Below the pieces are notes generated by a model, which searched no databases, was not told the DNA's origin, and was given only the letters and a program-made list of their open reading frames with translations. From the NCBI GenBank assembly GCA_038380435.1, contig JAWZYU010000034.1, positions 22,857,404 to 22,921,403 of the forward strand: a stretch of 64,000 nt of DNA, read 5' to 3'. Origin of the DNA: Ryuthela nishihirai. Taxonomy: Eukaryota; Arthropoda; Arachnida; Araneae; Heptathelidae. A program made the translations under genes and the position numbers. Position 1 is the first letter of the stretch. Each line of letters starts with the position of its first letter. Below, one piece after another: positions 45,043 to 56,929 of this stretch.

Positions 45043-45984
45043 CTCAAGCAAATGGCATTCAATGCTGTGGATGTTCAACTAGACTGTGCTGTTTAGTTCT
45101 CCAAACATGTCTGTCCTAAACTGCAGACCAATTCTAATGAGGTTCTGTTTGATGTTGCCACCCTATCCTAGGTCCCTCTTTCTAAGGCCCTTAGGTGTAC
45201 TGTTCATAATCCTATTTGCCAATCTGCAGCTATGCATACGGGCAATATGACCAAACCAATGCAATCTCTGTGTACACTATGCTGCTCAAAGGAGATTCCC
45301 AACTTCTATGCCTAACTTCATCATTACTTACAAAGTTAAACCACCTATTTTCCAAGATACTGCATAAGCATCTAGAATCGAAGGTCTCAAGTTTCCTGTT
45401 ATTTAGTTTACAAAGGGTCCATGTTTCACTACCCTAACTAACTTTAGAAAGGACCAAACAATTCTATAGCCTAATTTTAGTCTTTAGGTATATATACACC
45501 TATTTCTTCACACTCTCTATAGATTGTTAAAAGTCCCAGCAGAATCACTATTCTTCTGTTTCTCATGCCACACATTACCAGTATCTGTTGCATAGCTCCC
45601 AAGTTAATTTAACTGAGACACTTGATCAAGGATGCAACTATACAGATTAACTGAACCACAACCTGCCTGATCAATTTTCATCACTTTAATTTTCTCTTTG
45701 TTTATCACCAAACCTATTGTACAACCAGTTTCATCAACAGCTCTAACAAAAGAGTTCATTTCATCACGTCTTTGCTAAAAGGGCTAAAATCATCAGCATA
45801 ATCTAAATCAGAAATTTTCAAACCTCTAGACCACTTCAGGCCAAAATCTTCCCCTTTCAGAGAATTACTCATAACATAATAAATAACTAAAGAGAAAAGG
45901 AGACAAAATACAGCCTTGTCTAAATTTACTAGCAATGCTAAACCAATTGCTACAAATCCATCTATAGTAAATTCACAGATTACC

Positions 45985-46150
45985 TGTAGAAATAGACTTC
46001 AACAATTATTAAAAACATCAGAAAAAAATTATCGCTGATGCAGTGGGAATCAAACCTGCAGCTCTTTAGGTACATGTCAGAGCACTAGAGAGTTGTGGGT
46101 TCGATTCCCACTGGGTCAGTGATAATTTATTTCAAAAGTTTTTTTTTAAC
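45985..46150. repeat. SINE-D-like inverted tRNA modules inside LINE copy D
   Basis: Two inverted tRNA-like halves: 46035-46075 (CAGTGGGAATCAAACCTGC, minus) and 46075-46125 (GTTGTGGGTTCGATTCCCACTGGGTCAG, plus). Surrounding LINE sequence resumes with CAATTGCTACAAGCC repeated on both sides (45948 and 46151), a target-duplication-like pattern. Confidence 0.55.
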
Positions 46151-47502
46151 AATTGCTACAAGCCTTACCAACTCTCTTACTTAACTCTTAAGTGAAAAAA
46201 TCTAATCAGTACATCCCCCACAACTTTTGAATTCACATTGCTCATCATACAATAGTCCATCAATCAGATTCTTAATTCTATTAAGGAAAATCATGCAAAG
46301 AACTTTACCTGGAACAGAAAGTAGGCTGATGCTCTCTATAGTTATCACAAGAATGACCATCACCTTTTTTAAAAATAGGGATAATAATAGCTCTAGTAAA
46401 ATCATTAGGAACAACACCTTTATCATAAAAAAGTTCAATATTTCAGTCAGGTATATGGTAGCAGAAATATTCCCACCTCTAAGCATTTCAGTAGTAATTT
46501 CATCTACCCCTAGGGATTTATGTAGTTTAAGTTTAGAAATAGTCAGAATAACTTCAGATTGTGATATAGGGACTTACAATATACATGTTTAAAGGTACCT
46601 TTTTTAACCTTAGCACAACACTTCATAAGTTTAAGTTGCAAGACACTTTTAACAAAGTAATGGTCAGATCCAATTTCAGCTCCCCTATATGACCTGGTAT
46701 TCCTAGTATGCTCTCTTGTATGCATCTATCATCATTACAAACAATGGGAATAGAACTAACCACATTGTTTAGAGCATCACTGAAATGCTTAGCCCACCTA
46801 ACCATGACAGAATCCTCACATTCAGTAAATTTACAATGTTTATCCCTCAATCCTTGAATAGCTGTCTGTTTCTTCCCACACAAAACATTAATACTCTGCT
46901 GTTATGCTGTCTGCTGTAAGCCAAGCTATCAAGTCAAAGATTTTTTAATTAGTTAACTGATCCTTTACATGTTTATATTAAGCTCTTTGTAATGCTTTCT
47001 GTTAGGACTAATAAGTTGTTGATTACAGATATTCCTTCAGTTCTTTCTTCCAAAAATAAGCTCAGGTGCCTTATTGCTCAAATAATTTTGCTTCCTCTGC
47101 TCCTTTTTCCTTAAGGTATCGGTGTACTATTAGTTTCAAGAAAAGCCTGTTTAAAACAGTTCCATTTCTTTTGAACTTCATTAGTAAGTAAACCACAACC
47201 ATCCTAATGAATGAATAACCTATCATGGTAAGCTTTGGCTACAACTAAGTCTTTCAGAGCTTCAGTGTTAAAGGTACCTTTTTTAACCTTAGCACAACAT
47301 TTCTTTAGTTTAAGTTGCAAGACACTTTTAATAAGGTAATGATCCTGGTATTCCTAATAGAACTATTCCATTTGCTGTTAATATGTAATCATTGTATTTG
47401 TATGCAGCACATCTGGTGAAAACCATGTATATTTGTATGGTGCAGTGTTTGTAATAAGTGTTAGTTATTCTCAAACCATTAAGTTTATTTACCTGTAAGA
47501 GG

Positions 47503-47853
47503 GCCAGGCTCATAATCTGTAGTTCCCAGGTTCGAGTCCCAGCTGGGTCAGCATTGAGATTTATCGCCGCAAAATTCCCCGCCCTGCCCATGGTCAGTAG
47601 GGGACACTGATGGGCTTGAAAAGGCCACCATCCGTTGGATGGGACGTTAAGCCATGGCCCCCTGTGCACGTTAAACAACACGCTGGATGGCCTTGATGGG
47701 AGGCTACCATCTGTCTCCCAACAGCTGTTCCAGTGGGTTCCCTCCCCCAACCTTCTCTGAGCCTTTGGGGTCCATGTGACCTGGCCATTTAGCCCATGGT
47801 GTGCAAAAAAGTGCTGCTCAGAGGTAAAACAACCCAACAACCCAAATAACCCA
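47503..47853 (+). mobile_element. SINE-A copy 8, head-truncated
   Basis: Starts within the tRNA-like head (GCCAGGCTCATAATCTG) and is flanked by TAAGAGG (47496-47502 and 47854-47860). The body is well preserved. Confidence 0.92.
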
Positions 47854-48837
47854 TAAGAGGCATTCCCCATTGCAGCTACCAATGCGAAAGGAACCTATCA
47901 CACCTCCCAAAAGGTCAGTCAGTGCCAACTTTAACATTGAATTTACCTAGAATAAGGGTAATATCTCCTTTCTTGACTGAATTCGAAATATCTTGAAATT
48001 ATCCATAAAACCTATTTTACTGATCCTCATCGGCATCCTCAGTGGGGGCATAACAGCAGATAACATTCAAGTCTTTAATGCTTGTTGTAAAATTAGCTGT
48101 AAGAAACCTTTGATTAATGCACACATATCCTAAAAGAGCATCACTAGCATCTCTGCTGAGAAGTAAACCTATGCCTTGGAGATGCTTTCCATCTTCCCTC
48201 CCTGAAAGGAGAAATTAAATATTATTTTTGAGTATACCTGTCTATCAGGTCTCTTATAAGCCAAGAATATTTAAGTTGTAATGGTGGAATTCTTGTTTGA
48301 GGACATCCTCACATTCCAAGTACCTTTGGGGGAAAAAAGGGGTTAGTGGGATTTTTAAAGAAATTGTTCATTCAGAGAGGAACTGATGACAATATCAAAC
48401 AGCCCCCCTCCCCACTACTAAAGGCTGAAGCCATCTACACTGGTAGGACTTCTAATGTAGGCTTGAAGATTCCTATAGAAGCAGGGGTTCAGCTACCTGC
48501 GATGACCTCTAATTAGGATTTTCCACCAGCTGATATAATGTATCCTGTGCATCTATTCACTCAGGGTTGTCAACCCACAAACAAACAGACAACACAGGGT
48601 AAGATTTTCCCTCAATAAAAGTCAATTAATGGAAAAAATTCAGGATCTATAATCAAGCTCAGAGCATTATTTCATTCAGGTTAGCATATTAGGTCAACAC
48701 CAAGACCCTGTGTGATTGACCACTTCTCAGCAGAGTAGAAAAAAAGAAAAATATCCCAGATTGCTAGGCCATACTGATCTGGCAGCCCTCCATTTCTGTT
48801 CCCTTTCATAAGAGTATATATCTTTTGAAAGGTACTA

Positions 48838-48955
48838 ATGGCTGATAGCTCAGTGGTCAGAGCACCTAATGTGTTTTCAAGAGGTCATGGGTTTCTATCC
48901 CACCTGACTGAAGACAATTTTTCCTCTATGTTTTATATTGATGTTAAGCTAAGAA
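48838..48955 (+). mobile_element. SINE-C fragment
   Basis: A tRNA-like head GATAGCTCAGTGGTCAGAGC ... GTTTCTATCCCACC, followed by CAATTTTTCCTCTA as in the 55-kb units. Confidence 0.75.
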
Positions 48956-49477
48956 TGATTTCTTCCTGACATATAAATCAATGGAAATAAAATCAAAATA
49001 AATCTACAGAAATAAAAACAGAGGTTTAATTATAAAAGTATAAATAAACTACTAACTGAATGATTGGAGATGATATTTAGTGTGCAATGCAATTGGGGTG
49101 ATGCTGTGAATAACACACTATGCAAGCTACCACTCGTGTAAGCAATTAGTGATATCTGTGCCTTGAACTTTGTGTCACCTAGTTTGTTTGGTTTTGGTTT
49201 TAACCTTGAGAAATGATGCATTAAGTGCTGGAATGAGTGATAAAAATAATTCTAGGTGTATTGAAATAGTTTTAAAACAGAAAAAAGAGCATAAAAAGAA
49301 AAAAAAAAGAAAAATAGGGTACATACTTTGTAATTACTTGCAAAATCCTCCACAGTTTATAATGAAGTTTTACCTAACAGATTTGTAAAAAAAAAAAATC
49401 CATATTTTATTTTCTGGAAGAAGTTTTACTTTACAGTTTAAAATTTTTATTCACAATTGTATTCTTTATTCATGTAG
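48956..49477. other. Intron, no feature recognised
   Basis: AT-rich, ending at the acceptor TTCATGTAG. Nothing was identified. Confidence 0.45.
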
Positions 49478-49571
49478 ATTGTGTCCAGCAATTAAATCTG
49501 TCCTCGAGCATGGAATGAAGAAATCATCCATACTTGGTGGCCCATGCCATCCATGGCTTTTTATTGAAGAG
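49478..49571 (+). CDS. SGSM3: SGSM3 exon, start of RUN domain
   Basis: 94 nt: one base completing Thr, then 31 codons [17 protein letters not shown] ... HPWLFIEE. The acceptor is TTCATGTAG and the donor GAG|GTGACT. LCPA.K...[18 protein letters not shown] is the opening of the SGSM3 RUN domain, a helical module that binds small GTPases or motors in related proteins. The donor is a weaker GTGACT, but joining here gives EEVANKEVEKDF in frame with the next exon, matching human EEAAGREVERDF. Confidence 0.95.
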
Positions 49572-51254
49572 GTGACTGCAAAACTGTTGAGAATTTTTTT
49601 GCTTAACTTAGATGTAGGTGCATATCTCATAAATATAGTTTATCCAGTTTTCTGTGAGCACACACACACACAATCATGAAATGAAAATCTGATAGAGAGG
49701 CCAATATCATATATTTTAAATAATCGTGGTTTTTTTTCCTGGATCAAAAATTAATTTTTCTGTGTTAGCAAAATTGTTGTTTCTTATTGAAAAAGATTGA
49801 TTTTGAACAAATTGAGCTTTTGTTAAAAAGTTAGATTAATCCAGTTAAATTTTAGAATTGTTCTTTATTCAATATGAAAAGTTGGCTGTGTGTTTATCTC
49901 GAAGCACATAGCAATAACATTGAAATCATGTAAATGACTATAATTAAGATCTTTCAAACTAAAAGTAGATATAGATTTCCCTCATCATTCATTCAGTGAT
50001 TATAATAGAGTGGCAGCCTCTGTTGGCCAAATAATGGATTATTTAATTGATTTTGTCAGCTTCTTGAATGCCTAAATCAATTTATAATCATTTACTTTTT
50101 ATGAAATTTAACTTCCTTTAGATTTAATTAAAATCTCTGCAGTATGTCAATATTGTAAAATTTAATCAAATATTTTAAAATGCCAATATTTGGTTTTGAG
50201 ACAAAAAAATCAGTCCATAATATTAAGTGGATAGATGCTCACCAAATACTATACACATACATTCAATATAACAGCTGTTTTGTAGCTTTAAAGTTTTGAA
50301 ATATGTATCTGTCACATTTTAAATTCTCTTCACATTCGGATAGTTTTTCAGGAACATTAGCTTTACCTTATTGAATAGCTCAATGTATTGACGTAGAGAA
50401 AACTTTCCATCGTAATTTCTCTTCTATGTATGTAAACAGAAAAACTTTGATATTAAAACTTTGTTTTCACACTTCATATCCTTTTAGTTTTACTCAGTTT
50501 TTCAAGGTAATGATTTATAAATAATATTGTTCTTCATGTAATATTCAGTTTCATATTTATAAGTCCAATTCATATGATTAATCATCATTTTTATTGCCAC
50601 AGGGTAGCTCTGAGATTTAAAATATGTAAATATTATTTATTGTACATCAAATATGCAAGTCACTCCTATTATGTCTAAATTGCACAGTGAGAAATATTTT
50701 CAAAGTGGCAAACTCTACTTTGACTGTACAGGATTTCTGAATCACTTTGAATGACTTTTATTAATGAAGGTGATAGTGCCGATTTTTTAAAAATTATTGC
50801 TATATTATTTCTAATATTAAATAATAGAATGATAAGTGACTGAATTTTCTGAGTTAGTAGCCAAATTCTTAGGGTCAGTAGCTGAAATCTAGGGCAATAA
50901 ACAAAATCTGTGGATCAGTAGCCAAATTTTTTTTATCAATAGTTGACTTTAGATCGATAGTTTAAGAAGGAGACAAACTGACTCATGACATATATTAAGG
51001 TATTTAAGAAAAGTCAAAAAATATTTCTAGAAAGTCTTAACTCACTATATCTGAAAGACAAGGAGACAAATGTAATTCATAGTGGCAGAATTTTTATGTT
51101 TGTAATAAATAACTCTCAGAGGCTTTTGCACATGTTCTGTCAATTAAGATTAATATTTCACAAAACTAAATTTGAATTAAGAAAATGCTTTAGCCAGTTT
51201 TTAATGGTTTAATGTTATGTTAAACTTCATTCAAGTCCAAATTTATGATCAATT
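49572..51254. other. Intron, no feature recognised
   Basis: AT-rich. There is a short (CA)n at 49660-49672. No transposon or coding sequence was recognised. Confidence 0.45.
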
Positions 51255-51430
51255 GGATGTGATATGGTGAAAAAATAGACTGAACTATAGAATTAAGGCT
51301 TAATTTTGGGAAACCTGATGAAAAAAATAGTTAAATTATATATTAATCAAATGGAAATTTCCTCCTGAATAATATAATATCTAACCTGAAACACTAATTT
51401 TTTTTCTTTTAATAATTCTTTTAGTATCAT
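51255..51430. repeat. Dispersed repeat, second copy of 9410-9587
   Basis: Shared words include TAGTTAAATTATATATT, GGAAATTTC and AACCTGAAACACTAATTTT. The type is unknown; no coding potential was seen. Confidence 0.65.
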
Positions 51431-52049
51431 GTATTTTAAGCACAGGTAGTGTTATACTAAGTGACTTGGACTTCTCAATTTCATGGGATTTCCTGAATTG
51501 GTTATGAATGAACTGATTATGAAATAGAAAACAACTTTCTTGGTTGCTTTTTTTTTTACTAAACATTATGATTTTTATTTCCTCTGGGTGTTGAAGTTTG
51601 GCGATCTTGGCTAAGTGCAGAAAGGTTTGTGCACAAAGCAAAAAACATGTTATATTGTCAGAGTGACACAGCCAAGATAGTAAGGTGGGGGAAGGGGGGG
51701 GGTGAAATTTAATGTATTCAGTTGAAAAAGTTGTTTTTAAAATTTTCAAGTGCCTTTAAACAACAATTACATCCAGCTCTAAACCTTGGACTAGTGATAC
51801 TGGTATGAGATGCTGCATGCTGATGCATGTATAATTCAACAGAAAGTGCATTTAAGGTGATTAAAACATCAAAGGTAATGTCAAATTTAACATCTAGTGA
51901 CGAGCATAGCACTTATCTACAATATGAAAGCCGTCATGTACCAAGGATACTGTGAACAACCAGGACTGTTTCTCCACAAAGTATAATATTTACTGTGTTG
52001 AGTGTACCAGCCGAGTTACAGAAATACAAACATCCTCTGCAAAGGACAT

Positions 52050-52570
52050 ATGACTAAACAAGCATAGCATGCTTTTAGAATTTTTAAAGAGTGGAAAGTA
52101 GGATGGAAACAGGCCAATCCTGAACTGAGGTATCAAAGGCTTTAAATGTATAACAAAATGCCTTTTTAAAACTGTGAAGACAATTTTAAGAACAGGAGAT
52201 GTAAGTCACCGACCAGGACAAGGTTGTTTCATGTCCACAACTAGGATACCTACTGATAACTACTGTCTACTAGGATACAACAACAGGATAACTATTGTCC
52301 ATCTCTTTTTGTAGCAATGCAAAATAGGGAAATGAAATGAGGCAGCTGTTCCTTGAAATATCAACATCCACAGGATGACACTTTCAAAATGCTGTGTACA
52401 GGAGGCTGCGTCATGAAGATCAATGGTTTTTGTACCCCTAACCTCCTTCAACAGAAAAGTTCATTTAAGTTGGTACAGACATTTCCTTTGAAACACAGGA
52501 CAGTGGGCAAATGTGCTTTTCAACCAATGAGTTCAGATTCAGTTTGAATACTGATTCTTGATATGTGTTC
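52050..52570 (+). pseudogene. Tc1-like transposase remnant
   Basis: In broken frames: SHRPGQG (N-terminal DNA-binding linker), a diverged TVYRRL-like block (CVQEAAS), PLTSFNRKVHL and GQWANVLF (before the first catalytic Asp), ending near QFEY. The order matches Tc1 transposases; catalytic residues are lost or truncated. Confidence 0.55.
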
Positions 52571-52634
52571 ATCTCAAAAGAACAAAGAACCAATCACAAT
52601 TGCTGTAATTCAAAGAAAGTAACTATTTTGGTAG

Positions 52635-52860
52635 TCCTGAATGATTTGTCCAATCCTGATTGGTTCAATGGACGATTTGTCCAATGGTGCAATTCATCTA
52701 ATACTGTTTTGTCCAATGGTATGATTCGCCCAATACCGATTCATCTAATTGTATGATTCATACAATATTCATTCATAAAATGTCACATTTGGTCAACTTG
52801 GATGATTCATCAACCAATTGTCTAAAGAAGCTGATCGTGTAAGGGGACAATTCATCTAAT
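52635..52860. repeat. Degenerate minisatellite around GATTTGTCCAATGGT
   Basis: About ten imperfect 15-25-bp units variously reading ATGATTTGTCCAAT, ACGATTTGTCCAATGG and ATGATTCGCCCAATAC. The unit length drifts, so it is an old tandem array. Confidence 0.65.
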
Positions 52861-53599
52861 GCTGAAGGATGTAAATCATTCATTGTATTATATATTTTGT
52901 CAAAAATGTAAGGAGCAGTGTAAGTAGAACTTTAGTTAGAAAAGGGTTTCTGAGGTAGTTTTATGATTTTCGTGCAGAGTGCTGTAAAAAAACTATTCAG
53001 AGGGTATTTGAACCCTATTTTCCCCTTGATTTTGCCCCAGGGCTGGATCTAGGGAGGGCAAGGTGGCATCCTCTCATTTGAGAATGCTAATAAGAGTAAT
53101 ACAGGCAAAAAATTATTAATTTGTGTATATTTTACTCATTTCTTAAGGAATTTTTTAATACCTCTAAAACAGAGGGTAGAATATCATACTGCAACTGCAA
53201 ACCAGTCTCTTGCCATTCTCCTCTTATACTCTTTTCCGGCGTGATTGCATTACTACCACTCCCACCAACCTCTATTTTCTACAACCTGGTCTGGTTATGC
53301 CCATTTTCACAAGGATTGATTTTCGATGATTCACCGATAATTTAGTGAAATATCACTTAGGGTAATTTATCTCATTTTTTCTAATATATGCATCATACAT
53401 ATATCACTTATATATAATATACTGTCATATTGGAATTTTAAACCATTGTATTATTTTGTCATCATTATTACTTTATGTGATTCAAATTGCAGTTTTTCCG
53501 CTATACTTAAGAGAATAAGACACGATGCACACTTGCAGAAATTGAAAAAAAAGAACACCATTATAACAATTGAAGTATAATCTATGAGATTTATTTAGT
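52861..53599. other. Intron, no feature recognised
   Basis: AT-rich with a few GC patches; no feature was identified. Confidence 0.4.
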
Positions 53600-54770
53600 A
53601 GAAACAACTTGTTGAAAAAGGACAGTAATCACGTGTGTGAAGTGATTCAATGTTTATTGTACCTTTCAATGGGTATTACATTTTACAGAAGACACATTTT
53701 AATAACGTATAGAACCTCCTCGAGTAGCAATACAAGCTTCCAATGTGTAATGCAATTGGTGGTACAAATGCTGGATGTGACGCTGGGGGATACCATTCCA
53801 TGCACTTTCAACTTGGACGTGTAATTCAGCGATGGTCCTGCTGTGGCCCATCACTGAATGATGGTCCTGCCACAGTCTGCGGAAGAGTCTTTGTCCAATC
53901 CTGTCCCAGACATACTCGATTAGAGACAAGTCCAGAGAGCATGCTAGCCAAGGGAGTTGGTGCACTGCCTGAAGAGCATGTTGAGTTGCTCAGGCAGAGT
54001 ATGGGTGGGCGTTATCCTTCTGGAATATCGCATTTGGAATTACACTCAAATATGCAGGATGACTGGCTATACGATGTCTCTGACATACATATTGCTATTC
54101 AGTATACCCTGTACAAACACCAGACACATATGAGAGTGATAGCTAATCACTCCCTACTCCATGATACCCAGCGTGGCCCTGTGTGTTACTGGCAGATGCA
54201 TGATGGAAGAAACCACTCACCTTGTTGCCTTTGAATGCATAAACAACCATCAGATGCTCCTGAGCAGAATCGGCTTTCATCACAGACTGCCATTCTTCCC
54301 TCCAACGAACTCATTCTTGACACCACTGCAAACGTGATCGACAGTAATGAGGTGACATTGGTAACCATGCCAGCAGCACCCGTGCCCATAGTCCTGTTTC
54401 CAAAGGATGATTGCATATCATTCTTGTAGACACCCTTGATACAACAGAGGATCGAATTTGGGACGCTCTAGCCATCTGTTCTGCCACCGCTGCCCTCCTG
54501 ATATAATCCTTTTATGCATCCGTAACTCAGTGTTGTCTGGAACCATGTGTGCGAATGCTCTTCTGATCATCGATGCCACCATCATACCACTGCCGATACC
54601 TACTGTTCAATTGAGTATGCAATTTGACGAAAAACCAACCTGCTTCCCAAAGACCCACTATATGAACTCACTCAAACTCCGCTAACTGAACAAATGTTAC
54701 GTGCCTGCGTCATCCAGGCATGGTAGCTTCTTCAAAGAGCACTGAACAACACGACACATGCTATGAACAT
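53600..54770 (-). pseudogene. Tc1-like transposase remnant, C-terminal part best preserved
   Basis: Minus-strand frame 53965-53699 has HQLPWLACSLDLSLIEYVWD (the SPDLSPIEHVWD catalytic box, Asp and Glu visible), WNGIPQRHIQHLYHQL and ACIATRGGSIRY, the usual Tc1 C terminus. Upstream 54280-54190 has DESRFCSGASDG (first catalytic box). Stops and frameshifts lie between. Confidence 0.8.
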
Positions 54771-55935
54771 TCTCTTTTATGTCACATGTAGGTGGGTGGG
54801 GGTGGCTCAGTCGGTAGTGCGCCAGGCTCGTAATCTGTAGTTCCCAGGTTCGAGTCCCAGCTGGGTCAGCGTTGAGATTTATCTCCGCAAATTTCCCCGC
54901 CCTGCCCACGGTCAGTAGGGGACACTGATGGGCTTGAAAAGGCCGCCGTCCGTCGGATGGGACGTTAAGCCGTGGCTCCGTGTGTGGGAGAGCCATACCC
55001 TGTGCACGTTAAAGAACACGCTGGATGGCCTTGACGGGAGGCTACCATCTGTCTCCCAACAGCTGTTCCAGTGGGTCCCCTCCCCCAACCTTCTCTGAGC
55101 CTTTGGGGTCCATGTAACCTGGCCATTTAGCCCATGGTGTGCAAAAAAGTGCCGCTCAGAGGTAAAACAACCCAACCCAAACAACAACACATGTAGGCGT
55201 TATTTTAGGCAATTTTTAGCCCTAGTGGATTTTTTATTTGCCAATAGATGGAAAGCATGCTTTACAAGTATGCTAATGATAATAAATATTGAGATAAACT
55301 CAGATAAACTTGACAGTTCAACATCCAGTAATAAATAGGCACTTCTGACATCGATTTCAATTTTAGAGGAAAAATTGTCTGAGTCGGGTGGGATACAAAC
55401 CCACGACCTCCTGATAACATGTTAGGTGCTCTGGACCACTGAGCTACCAGCCGTCGATCAAGATTTCCTCTAATTAATGCTATGAACATTCCCTTTTATG
55501 TCACATGTAGGCGTTATTTTAGGCAATTTTTAGCCCTAGCGGTTTTTTTATTTGCCAATAGATGGAAAGCATGCTTTACAAGTATGCTAATGATAATAAA
55601 TATTGAGATAAACTCCGATAAACTCGACAGTTCAACATCCAGTAATAAATAGGCACTTTTGACGTCGATTTCAATTTTAGAGGAAAAATTGTCTGAGTCG
55701 GGTGGGATACAAACCCACGACCTCCTGATAACATGTCAGGTGCTCTGGACCACTGTGCTACCGGCCGCCGATCAAGATCTCCTCTAAATAACGCTATAAA
55801 CATTCCCTTTATGTCACATATAGGTGTTATTTTAGGCAATTTTTAGCCCTAGTGGCTTTTTATTTTTGCCAATAGATGGAAAGCATGTCTTACAAGTATG
55901 AAAATGATAAAATATTGAGATAAACTCAGATAAAC
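54757..55935 (-). repeat. Tandem array of SINE-C units (about 313 bp each), interrupted by SINE-A
   Basis: The same unit starts (ACATGTAGGCGTTATTTTAGG) at 55189, 55503 and 55816 (periods 314 and 313). Each complete unit contains, on the minus strand, a tRNA-like head (GTAGCTCAGTGGTCCAGAGC; GGTTTGTATCCCACCC). A further partial unit lies left of SINE-A (54757-54792). The tRNA-like heads are degenerate (no U33), so they are not called as tRNA genes. Confidence 0.88.
54793..55187 (+). mobile_element. SINE-A copy 9, full length
   Basis: Flanked by CACATGTAGG (54783-54792 and 55188-55197), inside a SINE-C unit. Head and body are highly conserved. Confidence 0.95.
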
Positions 55936-56052
55936 TCGACGGACAACATTAGCATACTTGTAAGACATGCTCTCCATCTATTGGCAAAAATAGAAAGCCG
56001 CTAGGACTAAAAATTGCCTAAAATAACGCCTATATGTGACATAAAGGGAATG
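55801..56052. repeat. Foldback junction of SINE-C units
   Basis: The left arm (55801-55905) is the reverse complement of the right arm (55947-56052), around a short spacer (GATAAACTCGACGGACAAC zone). The orientation of the array flips here. Confidence 0.85.
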
Positions 56053-56262
56053 TTCATAGTGTTAATTAGAGGAGATCTTGATTGGCGGCCAGTAGCTCAG
56101 TGGTCCAGAACACCTGACATGTTATCAGGAGGTCGTGGGTTCGTATCCCACCCGGCTCAGACAATTTTTCCTCTAAATTGAAATTGACGTCAAAGTGCCT
56201 ATTTATTACTGGATGTTGAACCGTCGAGTTTATCTCAGTTTATCTCAATATTTATTATGACT
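55947..56262 (+). mobile_element. SINE-C unit in plus orientation
   Basis: Leader, then tRNA-like head (CCAGTAGCTCAGTGGTCCAG ... GGTTCGTATCCCACCCGG) at about 56090-56157, then the tail ending GTCGAGTTTATCTCAG. Same unit as 54757-55935, opposite strand. Confidence 0.85.
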
Positions 56263-56284
56263 GAACATGTGCATACATTCTCTG

Positions 56285-56607
56285 CAGATTCAAATGGATT
56301 TATTTTTAAAGTTTATCATAATTTTTTTCAAGTGGAACCAACAGGTAAAAATATATGTATATCATAGGTTTAAATGCTATTTTCAATATTTGATTAGCAA
56401 TAGTCGAAAAAATTTCAGATTTCTATTTGGAAATTTTTTTTGCAGCAGATTCAAATGGATTTATTTTTAAAATTTATCATAATTTTTTTCAAGTGGAACC
56501 AACAGGTAAAAATATATGTATATCATAGGTTTAAATACTATTTTCAATATTTGATTATCAGTAGTCGAAAAAATTTCAGATTTCTATTTGGAAAAATTTT
56601 TTTTGCA
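56285..56607. repeat. 161-bp tandem duplication
   Basis: Two nearly identical copies start CAGATTCAAATGG at 56285 and 56446. Only a few substitutions separate them. Confidence 0.93.
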
Positions 56608-56624
56608 CCACCTTTTATTATGGG

Positions 56625-56815
56625 AGCCGTCCCGTGGCCAAGTCTTGTCTACTGACCTAAGGGACCTGGATTTGAGTCCCGGATAAGGCATGGATGTATG
56701 TGTCATTTTTCTGCTGAGGTCCTGCCATCCTCTCAGTCCCTCTACTATGGCATATAAACTGACAGGCTCCTGTCAGACCTCTGTGGCAAGCAGTTGCTTA
56801 AGAGGATATTTATTA
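56625..56815 (+). mobile_element. SINE-B copy 2
   Basis: AGCCGTCCCGTGGCCAAGTC head with GGATTTGAGTCCCGG B-box-like sequence, TTTTTCTGCTGAGGTCCTG, and a TATTTATTA tail. Flanked by TTATTATGGG (56615-56624 and about 56817-56826). Confidence 0.88.
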
Positions 56816-56929
56816 TTTATTATGGGTGTAAAACTTGAGGCTCCGATCACTAGAATTCGAAAGATGGAAGCGTTTTTCGGGCTCTAACATGGAAAGGGTT
56901 AAATAGTTGAACTCAGTGTCCAATATTCA

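Larger units (their letters stand above)
45043..48840 (-). mobile_element. LINE-alpha copy D (EN + RT), strongly decayed
   Basis: Same order as copy C on the minus strand: a 5' region (48840-48310), endonuclease traces (48230-47150), the pre-RT region (46883-46740), an RT start (46486-46202; MLRGGNISATIYLTEIL, FKK, ESISLLSVPGKVL) and RT and tail remains down to 45043. A block at 46580-46725 carrying the SDH endonuclease motif (RGAEIGSDHYFVKS) is out of order, so the copy is rearranged. It is interrupted by SINE-A (47503-47853) and a tRNA-like insert near 46000-46150. Confidence 0.85.

Noticed and set aside
47328..47882. 184-codon minus-strand ORF as a gene
   Set aside because: It is an antisense reading of SINE-A copy 8 plus LINE remains; the same peptide words appear antisense to every SINE-A copy.
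55714..55765. tRNA genes in the SINE-C units
   Set aside because: The anticodon-loop position before the anticodon is not T, and the modules lie in repeated 313-bp units, so they are tRNA-derived repeats.
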